From positions 744,001 through 808,000 of the forward strand of contig JANUWI010000007.1 in assembly GCA_025504975.1 (NCBI GenBank): a DNA stretch of 64,000 nt, read 5' to 3'. The notes under the pieces are model-generated. The model had not been told where the DNA came from. It was given only the letters and a program-made list of their open reading frames with translations, and made no database searches. Position 1 is the stretch's first letter; each line of letters opens with the position of its first letter. Positions 35,301 through 47,971 of the stretch are shown piece by piece. A program made the translations under genes and the position numbers. The DNA comes from Plenodomus lindquistii. Lineage: Eukaryota > Ascomycota > Dothideomycetes > Pleosporales > Leptosphaeriaceae.

Positions 35301-38300
35301 GGCGACAACCTCATCGATTCGCTGCATGGCGGTCGATGGCCATTGCAAGGGTACTGCCATACCTGGAATCAGTTAGCAGAAAGCTAGGCAATTAAATAAG
35401 AAGTTGGCACTTACCGCGGCTACATTTCAACACGTCTTCGACCTCGGCTGGGTCGTAGAGTGCAGGCCTGTCAATGTGCTCGCCGGCCGGCAAGTCGGCA
35501 CACAACTTGACCAGGCGGACGAAACTGTTGAGCAAGAAATTGACACCTGATTGTGAGTAGAGATACTGCTGACCTCGGAAGCGAATGTAGATTTCCTTGC
35601 CGGTGATATCGTTGACATCGACGACAAGGTCGAAGAAGTTGTGGGTCAAATGAGCAGAAACCTCTTCCTCAATCACGCCAAGTCCATCCGGCATGGGAAA
35701 TCTGTGACTGATGTAGTCCATGAACACTTGGAACACAGGCGAGTATGTTGCCGAGCGAGGAACATCAAGCTTGTCCAGCAGAGCGTTGAAAGGGACGCTC
35801 GAATTGGCGAGTGCCGCATATGACTTTTTCCGTACATCCTCCACCTTTTGCTTGAAGGTCTGATCTGCAGCCCGGTCAAATCGAAGAGAAAGCATGTTGA
35901 CCAGGTACCCGACCGTGTGCGCAACGCTCAGATCCGCGCGGTTCGCGTCAGCAAACCCAATGCAAAGTTCGTCCGTATCCAGGAAGGCGAACATGAACTC
36001 CCTCAAAACTGTCATGAAGAATTGGAACTTTGTGATTCGGAGGGCGGCACACTGCTTGCGAATCTTGTGACTGGTGTCAGCGTCAATCATAGCCATCGGA
36101 GCTTCCTCGAGGTGATAGCGTGTGACAGGTAGCCGGGAGGTCACTCTCGAGATTGGGAACAGAGGAATCGCGTCCGGTATCCTTTCCAGTGCCTGACGCC
36201 AGTATTCCAACTCAGATGATCGACCCCCGGCGCGCATCTCTTGATTTTGTTTGCGAACGACGTCAGTGAAGTGCATCGTGACCGGCGGCAAACGTTTACT
36301 TTGGTAAAGCGCATTCAGTTCGTCGAGTAGTAGGTTGAAGCTGAAGCCATCGATGCTGATGTGGTGGAAGGCAAGCACAAGCCAGTGAGAAGTTGAGCTC
36401 ATGCTAAGCAGGACAATGCGTAATGTCTGGCCACCACAGATGTCAAAGACAGTTTCGCCGATTTCTTTGCAGACGCTCTGAGCATGATCCGCGTCTGCAA
36501 CCTTGACTGTCTCAAGGCGAATGGGCGAATTTTCCAATACGCCTTGCGTAGGCTCGTCGGAATTATCTGGGTCAATGAAAAAGGCCGTGCGCAGTGCTTC
36601 ATGACGCCGACCTAGCTCTTGCACAGCGCAAGACAAATCCGGGACTCTCATATTACCCTTCAGTGGAAGTCGAAACTGCATGTTGAGAATGGTGGGGTCA
36701 TCTAGATGCTTTACCATGAAATAGAACTGGAGTGGGCCATAACCCATGTTGACCTTCCGGAGGTAGCTGGGTTTCGGTGGCGCAACGGATTCACCCTCAC
36801 TATCAGCATCGGAGCTCTTTGAGTCACTCGAGGGTACTGTCACGGTGGATGATTCTGAAGTTTCTTTGCTGGATTCCGAGTCTTCAGTGGAGATCGGGGC
36901 TGTGTTGAGATGATGCACATCAGGTTCTGCCGCTGTGACGGTGTCACCTTCATCGGCCTTGGGGGTCTCCGTTTCACGAGCGACAGTGTCAATGTCTGGA
37001 GTATCGGAAACGTCCGCAGGGACACGAGGTTGGACTTCAGTTGGCGCGGCGTCGGGAGCTTCACTTGCTACAGGAGCACTCCTCTCTGCCACGTTCGGGA
37101 TCAAAGTGGGGCTCATACGCTCAATAGTGTCTTCAACCATCTGAGCAACCGTTGCACCGCCAAGGAGCTTGAGGACGGGCATATCAAGATCGAGCTCTTT
37201 CGTAAACCAGACCCGCAAATCTACGGCAACCAGACTATCGATGCCGAGATCGACAAGACTTGTGTCAGATGTGATGATGCCATCCTCTGGGGACAGACCT
37301 AGCTGTTTGTACAATTTCGATATCAGACCCTCTGCGGAATTTGTAAGTGGGAAAACAGGCCAATCTGGGTAGATATAAACGTACTGGTCATCACTTCGGT
37401 AGCGCCCTGCAGAGTAGTTTGCTCTTTCAGCTGTGCTCGGACAGACACCGTCTTGCTTTGACCCTCGTCAATACCAGCACGCTTGGCGACCTTGTAGTAC
37501 GCAAGCCTAGGCATATCAAGCCATCCAGGAGGGTTGTCGTCTTGCTCCGGGTCAATGGGGCGAAGAGCAGACGCAACTTCATAGCACCTCCCAGATCGTG
37601 GCGGACCAGCAAGAACGGCTTCGGCGAAGAATTGGTGAAAGTCGTATTCGGAGATATTTGCATATCCAAGTTTGCCAAGACGTTCTATGATACCACGGTC
37701 AGTACGGGTGATGTAGCCAATACCGAAGACACCTATTAGAACCGTCAGTGTGACTCCGCAATGGGTGCAACAGGGGTGCCGGTATTCCGCCGCTTACCAG
37801 CCAGATGCATGACACTTCCGACAAGCCCACGTTTTCTTCTCCCCTCAACCACGCTCGTCATAAAGGCGTTTGCAGCTGCGTAGCTAGTTTGACCGAAGTT
37901 TCCAGTAACGTATGCTAGGGATGAGAATGTGATGAAGAAGTCAAGGTCAGGTTTGTCGAACAACTGATTCAGGAATGTTGTACCAATGACCTTGGGGCGC
38001 AGCGTCCCGTCAAACGCTGCATGTGACATGACGTTGAAGAGTCCATCATTAAGAACCATGGCACCGTTGGCGACACCAGCGATTGGCGGTAGAGTTGCTC
38101 TGACCTGTTGAACAGCATCAACTGTCGATTTCTTGTCGGTCACGTCCATGGCAATCGTTTTGACGACCGCGCCGTACGATGCCATGTGGTCGATCCATGT
38201 CTGCGCAACATTAGGTTTGCGGCTGGTCACAACAATGTACCGGGCGCCGCGCTTGACCATCCAATGACAGAGTGACTGGCCAAGGTCACCAGTAAGACCT

Positions 38301-41300
38301 ACCAGGAGGTAGGTTCTGTTGCTCTTGAAAGTAACCTCATCTTCTACAGGCGACATCCTCACCGTAGCTGTATCCTGGCCTCCCCAGTCCATGACTTGGA
38401 ACATGTCGTTACTGACAGATGCACCAATTGCTGTCTCGACGCACAAATCATTCAAATTTTCGTTCCGAAGCGAGAGCTTGTTGTGATATGCAAGCGACTT
38501 TGCCAGAATCTGTGTCAGCGAGGACCTAGTGTCTGACCCAAATGTCGCAAAGTTGTCTGAGAAGGATTCAAGGGCAATCTTTCTGCAGGTAGGGGACAAC
38601 TGGCGCGAGATGCGCGAGCCCATAGCATGGCTATCCATCGGACTCGCAGCGTCGACAAAACCGGTAACGTTGGCAGGCAGTGATCGAGCAACGCTGTGAT
38701 CCGGTTGCAGAGGATGCAGGCAGGTAAACGGAAGCCCATATTTAATCTTCTCGCGGTCGCTAGTGGTAAATGAGACCTGCAAATCTGTTTTGGATGCTTC
38801 TGCGCTGAGGATTTGGGCCAGTGAGAGACTAGGCTCGTGTACTAGCAAATTGCCAGAAGAAGGAGCACGATTGATGATATATGTGCTGAGAGATACTTCT
38901 AAGGCTGTCTTGATGAGCTGATTCGGATGGAGTATAGGCGTATGGGCTGACACCATGTGGGAGTTCTTCACTACCAGCTTAGAAGCGTTGTTGTCCGAGA
39001 AAGCGAGAACTTGCTGCCCAGAACCTTCCAGTTCTCCAATAACGATAAAGAAGCGTCCGGCATCTTCGACCTCGATGGCTTTGGTAGAAACATGAGACGA
39101 TAGGACAACTGCTGATGGTGTAGGGCACTCCTGTGCCAAGGGGCACCGCTCGAGATCATAAGTGCCGTTATTGTTTGTGAGAGCTACGACAACATCTCCG
39201 AGGTCCACGCTTTCACGTATAGTGCGCCGCCAACTGTTGTACTGCTTGTTGCGTCTGGCACTAGGGATATATCGGGGAATGTGAACGTTGCCTTTGATGT
39301 ACCGGACCTCGCGCTCCAACATCCAGACAGGGCGGTATGGTTCAACAAAGCCTCTCCAGCTATCTGCGACGACCATACGTAACAGGCTCTCAACAATGAA
39401 GTTGGTGTCAATAGAATCTTGAACGTCGAAGTCAAGAATTTGGAATTGCATTTCTGGCTGTTCGCCCACCAAGCAGCGAGATACGCCGGTGATCATGTTC
39501 GAATAGGGCTGCTCGCCAGAACCTCCTTGCACTACCCATACCACATTGCGGGACTGCTCTGTGAGCAGCTGCAACGCTTTGAAACGTTCTGGTGTAAACG
39601 GCTCAAAGGCCGGACCGTCAAACTCAAGTAGACTCAAGACGACTTGTTTCGGATTAAAGTGTTCTTGTGTCAGCGACTCAAGGGTCTCTACTATGGTCAT
39701 CGCCTTCGCAAAGGGCTTGAGCTGCGGAGTGATCTCGGAAATGAGCTGGTAGCTACAGAGGCTAGCACCACCGACAATCAACAAGTTGTCGATATCGATT
39801 TTGGCTGTGGCTTGTAGAGGCTGCCTGATCATGTCCATTTGGCTGTCCACCGCTTGTGTGAGCATAACAGAGAAGGGTGCCATGAAGACGTTGTGCTTGG
39901 GCGTAGCGCTGTCGAGACCTGAGAAACCGGTCTTCTTGAAGATTTCTCCCCAGCCTTCTGCAGATACAAGAGGGTGATGCTGGCGACCGTCTCCCTCACC
40001 GACCCACCAGCCTGGCAGGCAGCCAAAGAAGAATGTCGGTCGCAATGGCTCAGTGTCGGTGACCTCAAGCATGACAAGATATCCTCCAGGCTTAAGAAGC
40101 TTACGCGCGTTTGCCAATGTGTGCTCCAAATTAGGAGTGGCGTGCAGTACGTTAGAAGCGATTACCAGATCGTACGCCTTCTCTGGAAAGCCTTGCTTCG
40201 ATGGTTCCTTTGTGGCGTCGAAAACCCTGTACACCATTTTGGACGCATGTTCAGAAAAGGCGGTCTGAGCTTGAGGAAAGAAGCCGGTGGAGATGTCAGT
40301 GTAAGTATAGGACGAGTACTGGTCCTTTATGACCCTCATAATGGCCTCGGTTGTACTGCCTGTACCAGCACCTTCCCATTGATTAGCTTTGGTACATCCA
40401 TCAAGAGGCGTTGGACTTACCTATCTCAAAAATATCCATACGTGGGAAGCGGTGAGCTAACTGCTGAACAAGGGCACCCAAATACTCGTTGTATTCCGAG
40501 AAAGCGTAAGTGTTACGGTAGATATGCTCTAGGAGAGAGCCATTTCTAACAAGTTCAAGGAGTGAAAATTCACCGCGGACGAATGCAACCAAGTTCTTGC
40601 CTATGTGAGTGAGATTTTCGAAGTCTTCGTACTTTCGGGTCAGCCTAAATGATATTAGTCTTTGTAGGAGTTGTATTACAGGGACTTGGACCTACTCGTC
40701 GAGTGGCCCTTCAAGCATCTCCCATGTGTCATGCATCCACTCTTGTTTGATAATAGGATGCTCGCCTCTTGAGACCACAGAAACAACATCGATAGCCCAG
40801 TCAAGCATCTTGCGCGGATGCCACTCACATCTCTCTCGCTCTTCCGGAGTGATGGTATCGTGGAGTTGTTTGAGATAGAAGAAGCAAGCACGCTCAACGT
40901 AGAAAGCATGCTCCCACTCTTCCTCAGTCAGCGTCCATTCAGAGACGCCCCGGGAAGCATCAGGTTGCTCGAGGCCCCAGATGGTATCCGAGAACATTTC
41001 CTTGTCGTCCTGTGCCGTGACCGGTCCAAGCGGCGAAACTTGCAAGCCTTCGACTTGGACACATTTGTGGATGCCAGAAGAGTCGAAGAGGTCAACATCC
41101 CCTGCGACGCCGTCTAAAAGGGAAACGGAAACGCTGGCGTCAAAGTGCATGTCGCATTCAACACCTGCTTTACCTTGGCAAGCAAGTGGGTTGATCGAGA
41201 TCCGCTTGATCTTCGTGGGTACAAGGACCGTCCAGAGTCGTCCGTCACCCGGTGCTCCCATGGCGCCTGTCATAAATTAGTATTGGGAAGGCAATCCCGT

Positions 41301-44300
41301 AGCATCCATCATCCTGCTTACCAAAGATAGCCTGAAACGCAACATCGAGTGGGCCTGGATGGAATAGAACATCCGTGCTGTAGTCATCTTCACCCTTGAC
41401 GTGTATGACGCCAGTGGCGGAGTCTGTTGTCCTCTTCAGACTCGTAATAGACCGGAACATGCCCGTATAGTTGTAGCCAAGATCCCATAGAGTGGAGTAG
41501 AAAAAGTCGATGTCGACATCGCTCATAGGAAGCCCATTTGAGACCCTATCAGGAAGAGCGTCATTGGATGGCAGTCCAAGATGTACCTTTACTCGAGATC
41601 GGGATGCTGCAACGAAGCCCACATCCTTGGAAAGGCATATGTCGCACGTAAAGTCCGCAGAGAGAGATGTGCCATCCGAGCAGACGTTGGTAAGACTACA
41701 TTGTGTTTCAACACTGCCGTTTTCGTCCTGAAAGGTCATTGCCCGCATGATCTCAATATCAGTCAATTCGACAAGGGTGATCTCCTCAGCTTGCACCAAA
41801 GCTCGACCGGCTTCCAAAGCCATCACGGAGAAGCCAGCTCCGGGAAAAATGAGTTGAGACTGTACCTGATGGCCCTTTGCCCATGGAAGTTCACTAGGCT
41901 TGATGAAATTGCGCCACAGGTATGTCCCACCAGTACTGTCGACCTGAACGCCCAGAAGTTCGTGATGCGGCTTCGGCCGGAGACGCAGCGCGGTCGACTG
42001 TCGCGCTTCCATCCAGAATTTTCGGTCATGATCCCAATGATAATTTGGAGCAGTCTTTTGCAACCGAGGATAGTCCTCGGACGACGAAGCGCAGAGGGCA
42101 TCAACCTTGTGGAAATCGATGATCGGTGTCGAGATGTTAGCCCAGACGGACCCAACAGCATCCGAGAAGCATTCGAGATCGTTACTGTTACGATTCAACA
42201 GGCCCGTATAAGGGACACTCCGGCTCAATTTCTCTTTGATTGTGAGACTTGCTGGCCCTTTCAGTGCAGCGTGTGGACCGACTTCCATCACAAGGCCGAC
42301 GTTGCTCACTTGAGACACAGCCTTCTCCAAAGCCTGTGAAAAAAGCACCGGTTGAACAAGATTATCTCTCCAATAGACACCGGCAAGTGCAGCAGACGTC
42401 ATAGAACTCATCTCTTCACCGCCAAGCACGGAGGAGAACCAACGACACTGCGAGTCAGACGTTCCTACTTCGATCTTGCAAGTTGCCATGGCCTCGAGAT
42501 ATGGTTCGGCACAGGGTAGCATGTGGTAGGAGTGGTATGCCGTGTCGACCTTCAAAGCCCGCGCAAACTTCTTTTCGTCTGCGAAGATGAACTCAGCTTC
42601 TTTGACGGCATCGACGTCTCCAGACAATGTGACGCTGGCGGAAGAGTTGCTGGCGGCGACCTGGAGGCGGCCCGCAAAATGTTCGAGGTCACACAACTCT
42701 TGGGCATCTTCCATGGAGGTTCCAACGGCTAGCATAGAACCTAAGGCTTTATCCCGACCACAGGCAAGTTTTCCATACTTTCCTCGGTAATATGCGATTC
42801 GAATCGCATCTCTTGCGGTGAGATAGCCGGCAGCATGCGCTGCACCAATCTCTCCACTGCTATGGCCTACAACTGCATCGAATGTGACACCAATGCTGCG
42901 CAAAACCTGGACCAACATTACCTGGATCGCTGTGCAAAGCACTTGGCTGAACTCTCCTTGCATAACTCTCGACTCCTCGGCACTTTTCGCAAGCTCCTCC
43001 TCCAGCAACCATGTCGGGCGATCCACGGCTGGTAGGTCGGCGAGTGATTGTTGCATGGTAGTGAAGGAGTCGCGTGCAACACTCGAGACTTTCAGCAGGC
43101 CGAGGCCCATGGTCGGCCACTGCGCTCCCTGTCCGGTGAAGACGCCAAGGATCTTCTGATGTTTATTTGAAGGACGAGCTCCAAGGGCTTCCCCATCGCT
43201 TGTCTTAGCTTCCAACTTTCCCTGTACCTTACGTCGGAGAGTCTCGACATCACTGCCGGAAATGGTGGTTCTCAGCGAGAAAGACGACCGTTTTGAAAGA
43301 GTCCAAGCTAGATCGCGCAGGTCGTCGTCTTGCGCCATATCAAGATGGCAGAGGAAAGTTGTGAGCTGAGATGAAAGGACTTTCTCTGAGTAGCTGGAGA
43401 ACATGAACGGTACCGCCGTTGAGTGACAGCGTTCAAGTTCGTACTCTCGCTCGAGAGGCGGCTCGTAACTCTCAACAATAGCATGGGCATTTGTGCCACC
43501 GAAGCCTGAATAACGTGTCAATGAAACGCGTGTGTCGGCTTGAGTATGGGAGCATATTACCGAAGCTGTTGACACTAGCACGACGTGGGACACCCAGGGG
43601 CAATTGGGGCCAGGCCTTTGGCTCTGTGAGCACTTGTAATCTGCCGTAGTAAGGCTCGATATCAGGGTTTAGAATGTCGAAGAGCATGTTTGGTGGAAGG
43701 GTCTTGTTCTGAACCGCAAGCGAGGCCTTGAGGAGCCCAGCAAGGCCTGCTGTGCCCTCAGTGTGGCCGATGATGGTCTTGATGGAACCGACATAAAGTG
43801 TCTCGGCTTCCGATGAAGTCTGCTCGTCGAAGAAAGCGTTATAGATAGCGCGTGCTTCTTGCTGTGAATCAAGTCAGTCTCACCGTATAGGACAATTGTC
43901 ATTTGGAACAAGCAATTGGCTTACGGGATCGCCCGCCTTGGTTCCGGTACCTTTTTCATATTAGAGATAGGAGTGATGATGCAATTTCTGATTAGGACTT
44001 ACCGTGAGCTTCGAAGAATGAAGGTCGGTCCGACTGCTTTTTCAGATCGAGACCAGCTCTGGCATACGTAGAGCGGATCAGTTCCGCTTGAGCAGTGCTG
44101 CTAGGCATTGTAATTCCCGGCGTTCGCCCATCCTGGTTAACACCGGTCTCTCTGATGATGGCTTCGATAGAGTCTCCATCCGCAATAGCCTGGCTCAGGG
44201 TCTTCAGGACCACAGCAGCAACGCCCTCGCCACGCGCGTAGCCATCAGCGTTGGCAGACCACATACGAGATCTGCCTGTTGGTGAAAGCATGTTGACATT

Positions 44301-44988
44301 GCTCTCGGCGATATAGTTTGCTGTAGCAGTTAGCAACCTCACGTACAATGCCATGATCAGCTCTCTTACTGGGGGTAAAGATCAGGTTTGTCCCTGCCGC
44401 AACCGCAACCTTTGACTGGCCACTCCGAAGCACCTGCACAGCTTGGTGTACAGCCACAAGTGATGAAGAGCATGCCGTATCGATCGTCATGGAAGGGCCC
44501 GTCCAGTTGAAGAAGTAGGATACACGATTGGAAAGAATACTGAGAGCGCTGCCCGTCGCAGCATATTTGGGCACGGATTCAAGATCAGCATATGTAATGT
44601 GGGCATAGTCGTTACACATAACTCCAACGTAGACAGCCGTCGAGGATCCAGAGAGGGTTTCAATGCTCAAGCCGGCATTTTCGATGCCCTCATAGATGAC
44701 CTCCATAAGGAATCGCTGTTGTGGATCAATAGAGTCGGCTTCACTAGCCGGTATATTGAAGAATTGCGCATCAAATTCGCGGGTGTCTTCGCTGAGTTGG
44801 TATGAATGGCGTACGTTACTGGAACCATGGTGATGACCGTCTTTGTGGTAGAAGCCGTCTGCACTGAATCTGTCGATCTCTCGCAAGACGTCTCGTGGTT
44901 CTTTGAGGAGCTCCCAGAGGTTAGAAGGGGAAGAAGCTTCGCCGGGAAAGCGGCAGCCACTACCGACGATAGCAATTGGCTCCGGCAT
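32376..44988 (-). CDS. Highly reducing PKS-NRPS hybrid synthetase
   Basis: Eleven exons: 44988-44370, 44320-44003, 43950-43925, 43861-43561, 43505-41322, 41266-40696, 40644-40421, 40371-37798, 37732-37385, 37331-35415 and 35362-32376. All phases agree; product 4,022 residues. Domains: KS 3-430 (DTACSSSL, Cys173); AT 540-860 (GHSSG, Ser637); DH 934-1230 (His967, Asp1142); C-methyltransferase about 1290-1600 (EIGAGTGS); no catalytic ER; KR 2100-2290 (GLTGDLG, SYAAAN, Tyr2245); ACP (GIDSL, Ser2421); acidic Ser/Thr-rich linker; condensation 2584-3020 (HHISIDG); adenylation 3040-3570 (LYTSGSTGTPKG, NVYGPAEAG); thiolation (LGGNS); reductase 3680-3960 (TGATGYMG, GYIASK). The PKS half makes a methylated reduced chain, with enoyl reduction expected from the trans-ER at 53377-54503. 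The NRPS half amidates one amino acid, and the R domain releases it. The DH motif reads HxxxS instead of HxxxG. Product not recognised. Confidence 0.96.
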
Positions 44989-45347
44989 GATGGTAGCACC
45001 TATGTTACAAGGTATCGTTACAAGTATTAGCAGGCCAAAAGGCAAGGCGGGAGCACTGAGATATGCATTAGACGATGAGTAGTGGTTGAAGCTTTGCTAA
45101 GCGTTTCTCATGACGCTGGATGAAGATGTTCACCGTGACATGCAAACTTCCCGTTTAGGCCAGCGGCGCTAAAGTGTCAGCCTGGCGTATGCGCGACGCA
45201 ATAGGACTTATTGAGTAATGCGTATCTCCTAAAGCAGGTGTAGCCTAATACGGAAGTCATGTTCACGGTCGGTCAGCCGTGGAAGGAGATCCAGGTCAAA
45301 AACATGCCCTAGACGTCAGTCAACGCCTTACATAGTAACAGTACGCG
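44989..45347. promoter_or_regulatory. Divergent promoter, PKS-NRPS / lipocalin-like gene
   Basis: 359 bp between the two start codons, implying co-regulation. A CAGGTG motif lies at 45235-45240, matching motifs upstream of other cluster genes. A near-match to the TOXE tox-box core (ATCTC) occurs at about 45224 but fails the rest of the consensus. Confidence 0.6.
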
Positions 45348-45963
45348 ATGGCACCAGAGGACGCTACTACGACAAAGGTGTTGACAGACAATGGGATGGA
45401 GATGATTGACTTGAAGGGGCGCTGGTCGTTGGTGAGTGGATGCCTGTTTTCCCTACTTGCCCGAGCCAACCGCGCCACAGAACAGCGCCTTGTCCGACGA
45501 CCCTTCACCAGCACTCGAACTCCACAACGTGTCCTGGTTCATCCGAAAAGCCGTCTCGAAGGCCCGCGTCATCATGGAAATCACACAATCGGTAGACCCA
45601 AGCAGCGGTACTGTCTCGCTTACTTCGACGCAGGCAACCTTGGGTCGTACCGTCGCCGACACGCGCGTCTTGGACTGGGACAAGGAGCTTGTGCAAGCCC
45701 ATCCGTTGTTCGGACAAATCAGGACAAGGAACAGGCAGGCAACGGCACAGGGCATTGTCGCCGACGAATATTTGAGAGAAGCTGCAATTGAGGACGAGTG
45801 CGTCGTCGAGGTCTTGGTGGAGAGCGTCGACGGCACCTGGAAGAGCCATCAGGTTTGGGGTTTCGAGATTGTCGACGGTGTCCGTCGACAGACGCGCCGT
45901 GCAGTCGTATCAAACGACGGGCGAACGGCTCGTGTGAGGATGGTTTATGACAGATTAGATTAG
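45348..45963 (+). CDS. Small lipocalin-like (calycin-fold) cluster protein
   Basis: Two exons, 45348-45431 and 45481-45963, with a 49-bp phase-0 intron; product 188 residues. The N-terminus IDLKGRWSLNSALSDDP resembles the first strand (GxW) of lipocalins. It continues with alternating beta-like strands (WFIRKAVSKARVIMEITQSV, LTSTQATLGRTVADTRVLDW) and ends in EIVDGVRRQTRRAVV and ARVRMVYDRLD. No signal peptide is present, so it is probably cytosolic. Single-domain proteins of this kind are, to my recollection, common in fungal secondary-metabolite clusters and mostly uncharacterised. The two-domain lipocalin-like decalin pericyclases (CghA/Fsa2 type) are about twice this size. A role as a cyclase or binding partner for the released PKS-NRPS intermediate is therefore plausible but inferred. 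Divergent position next to the synthase supports a pathway role. Confidence 0.82.
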
Positions 45964-46081
45964 CACTACAGTATGATTGGCCTGAGTTCAGATGGTATAT
46001 GGTATATAGGTTTGAGATGAACGAGCCGAACTAGCGAGATAGCCAGTGCCAAGCAAGTAGGTCAGTGACCTCACGTGACTT

Positions 46082-47711
46082 TTAACGCATTGCCAGTCCC
46101 ACCTTGACACCGTGGTAACTACTTAGCACCAACCCCATGTGCTCCCTCCAGGCTCGCTCGTCCCTTACTTCAATCCTAGCGTACGTCTGCAGCATTCTGA
46201 TCACCACATATGCCGCCTCAGTGAGCGCTTTTTGCTGTCCAATACATATTCTCGGTCCTCCGCTGAAAGCCAAAAAACCCCACCCCGGCCTCAGTGGCTC
46301 ATCGCCGTCGTCACCAAGCCAGCGCTCTGGGCGAAACTCCTCTGCATCTTTGCCATAGATTTCGGATGAGCGATGCATGGTCCATGTAGAGTAATGAACT
46401 ATTGTTCCCTTGGCAATGAAGATGGGAAGCGAGCCGTCCTGACCTCCACCACGAGGGAGCGAGGTATGCGTTTTGGCGTAGCGAATATTGGTGGGGACCG
46501 GTGGGTACAGTCGGAGAGCTTACACAGTCAGTAACGGTTACATGTACACCACGGGCTAGCTAACTCTCATGCAAGACTGCCCTCACATAGCGCATGTCTC
46601 TGATATCCTCATAGCTAGGAGGTCGACCATTGAGCTGCGCGATCTCTGACTCCAGGCGATTCCAGACACTTGGATGACGAGCCAAGAGGAAGAAAGTGCT
46701 GCTCAGGAGACTTGCCGTGGTATCTCGTGCGGCCAAGAGTATATTGAGGAGTTCACTGCGGAGTTGCGTAGGGTCGTTCGTGGCATCTGCCAGCTCACCC
46801 ATTAAATTGTACCGCGACGATTTCTCACTTTGCTCGTGTTGCTTATCGATCGATTGGCCTGGTGATCGATGCTGCTGCATCTCGGTGACATAGCCATCAA
46901 CAAACGTTTGCACAAAGCGACAGTCCTCCTTGAACTGCCGGTTCTTGAGAAGCGCTCTGAAGCGTCCAACGAGCGCACGAGTCTGCAGATGCTCTTGAGC
47001 TCGATCAAAAGCCCGCGAGAACTTCTCGGCTTCAGAGCCGGCCGGGCTGAGCTGGAATCCGACCGAGTGACCGAGGAGGAAATGCGTCGCGCTGTCAAGG
47101 GTGAAGTTGAAGAACAGCGGCTGCAGATCCACGGTAGCAGCGTCCGCTGGTATTCTGCTGACAAGGTTTTGGAAATGTTCCTCTACTGTTGGCAACTCTG
47201 CCACTTGGGCTTTGGTGAAACTAGGACGGATGAGAGCCTGGATTGACTCTTGTCAGTAACAGGCCTGATGAAAGCTGTCGCTTGTACTACCGGGAAAACT
47301 GACTCTAGATTTCTCCCAGTGTGTACCATCGGCTGCAAAGATCCCGCTACCGAGAAACGGGCCAAATGCGTCGTTGCGCTCCCCTAGGTCAAAATCCTTG
47401 AATTTTGTTGCTAGAACAGTCTTGATGTTCTGCGGATCCGACGTCGAGACAAACGTTTGGCCGAGTATTACAACTGACGTTGTGGGCCCGTTCTCCTTTG
47501 TGGCCTCAAAATGACTTTGCAGAGATACACCAGCCGCGGTGTTCTTCAACATTCGCCTCAGCTGACCGATTCCTAAAATTTTTTCGCCTTGCGGAATCTG
47601 GCGGGCTGCCACGAGACCATGGTCTCTCTGATACTGCCGTGCGAATAGCCTTGTGACAAATGCACGAACAGCTAACAAAACGAATGAAGCAATAAGTAGG
47701 TAGTAGAACAT
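46082..47711 (-). CDS. Cytochrome P450 (CYP52-like) monooxygenase
   Basis: Three exons, 47711-47304, 47237-46565 and 46518-46082; product 505 residues. An N-terminal membrane anchor (FYYLLIASFVLLAVRAFVTR) places it on the ER. The I-helix AARDTTASLL, the ExxR motif in HETLRLYP, the ERWLG region and the heme-binding loop FSGGPRICIGQQKA are all intact. N-terminal features such as GIFAADGTHWEKSR and DSATHFLLGHSVGF resemble the CYP52/alkane-hydroxylase-like group of fungi. It probably oxidises the polyketide chain of the cluster product. The ATG at 47711 is preferred; the frame runs further upstream only to a GTG. Its promoter contains two near-identical CTC(G/A)CAGGTGAG sites. Splice phases 0 and 1 agree. 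Confidence 0.92.
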
Positions 47712-47749
47712 TTTTGCCTCGCTATCATCGAACAGACACACCTAAGGTT

Positions 47750-47846
47750 CTCGCAGGTGAGATGGCCTATGGGAAGACTACGCCGGCAACACCTAATGTG
47801 AATCTCTCACTGCGAGTGAAGAGCAACAAACAACCTCACAGGTGAG
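47750..47846. promoter_or_regulatory. Two copies of an inverted-repeat motif CTCRCAGGTGAG upstream of the P450
   Basis: CTCGCAGGTGAG at 47750-47761 and CTCACAGGTGAG at 47835-47846. The second is a perfect 5-bp inverted repeat (CTCAC/GTGAG) with a 2-bp centre. They lie 39 and 124 bp upstream of the P450 start codon. The CAGGTGA core recurs upstream of other cluster genes, so this is a candidate site for the pathway regulator. Confidence 0.45.
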
Positions 47847-47971
47847 TTGGAAGCAAGTGGCCGCTAACTGAAGCAAGTAGGTCGGTCCATTCTACATACG
47901 GTATACAAGCTGCAGCAAGGCATGACCGAAAGAGGAAGTTGTCCTGTCAGACACGCGATTGATTTGCTCTC

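Noticed and set aside
45215..45240. Tox-box (ATCTCNCGNA) in the PKS promoter
   Set aside because: ATCTCCTAAA at about 45224 shares only the first part of the published TOXE consensus; no full match was found in the cluster promoters I scanned.
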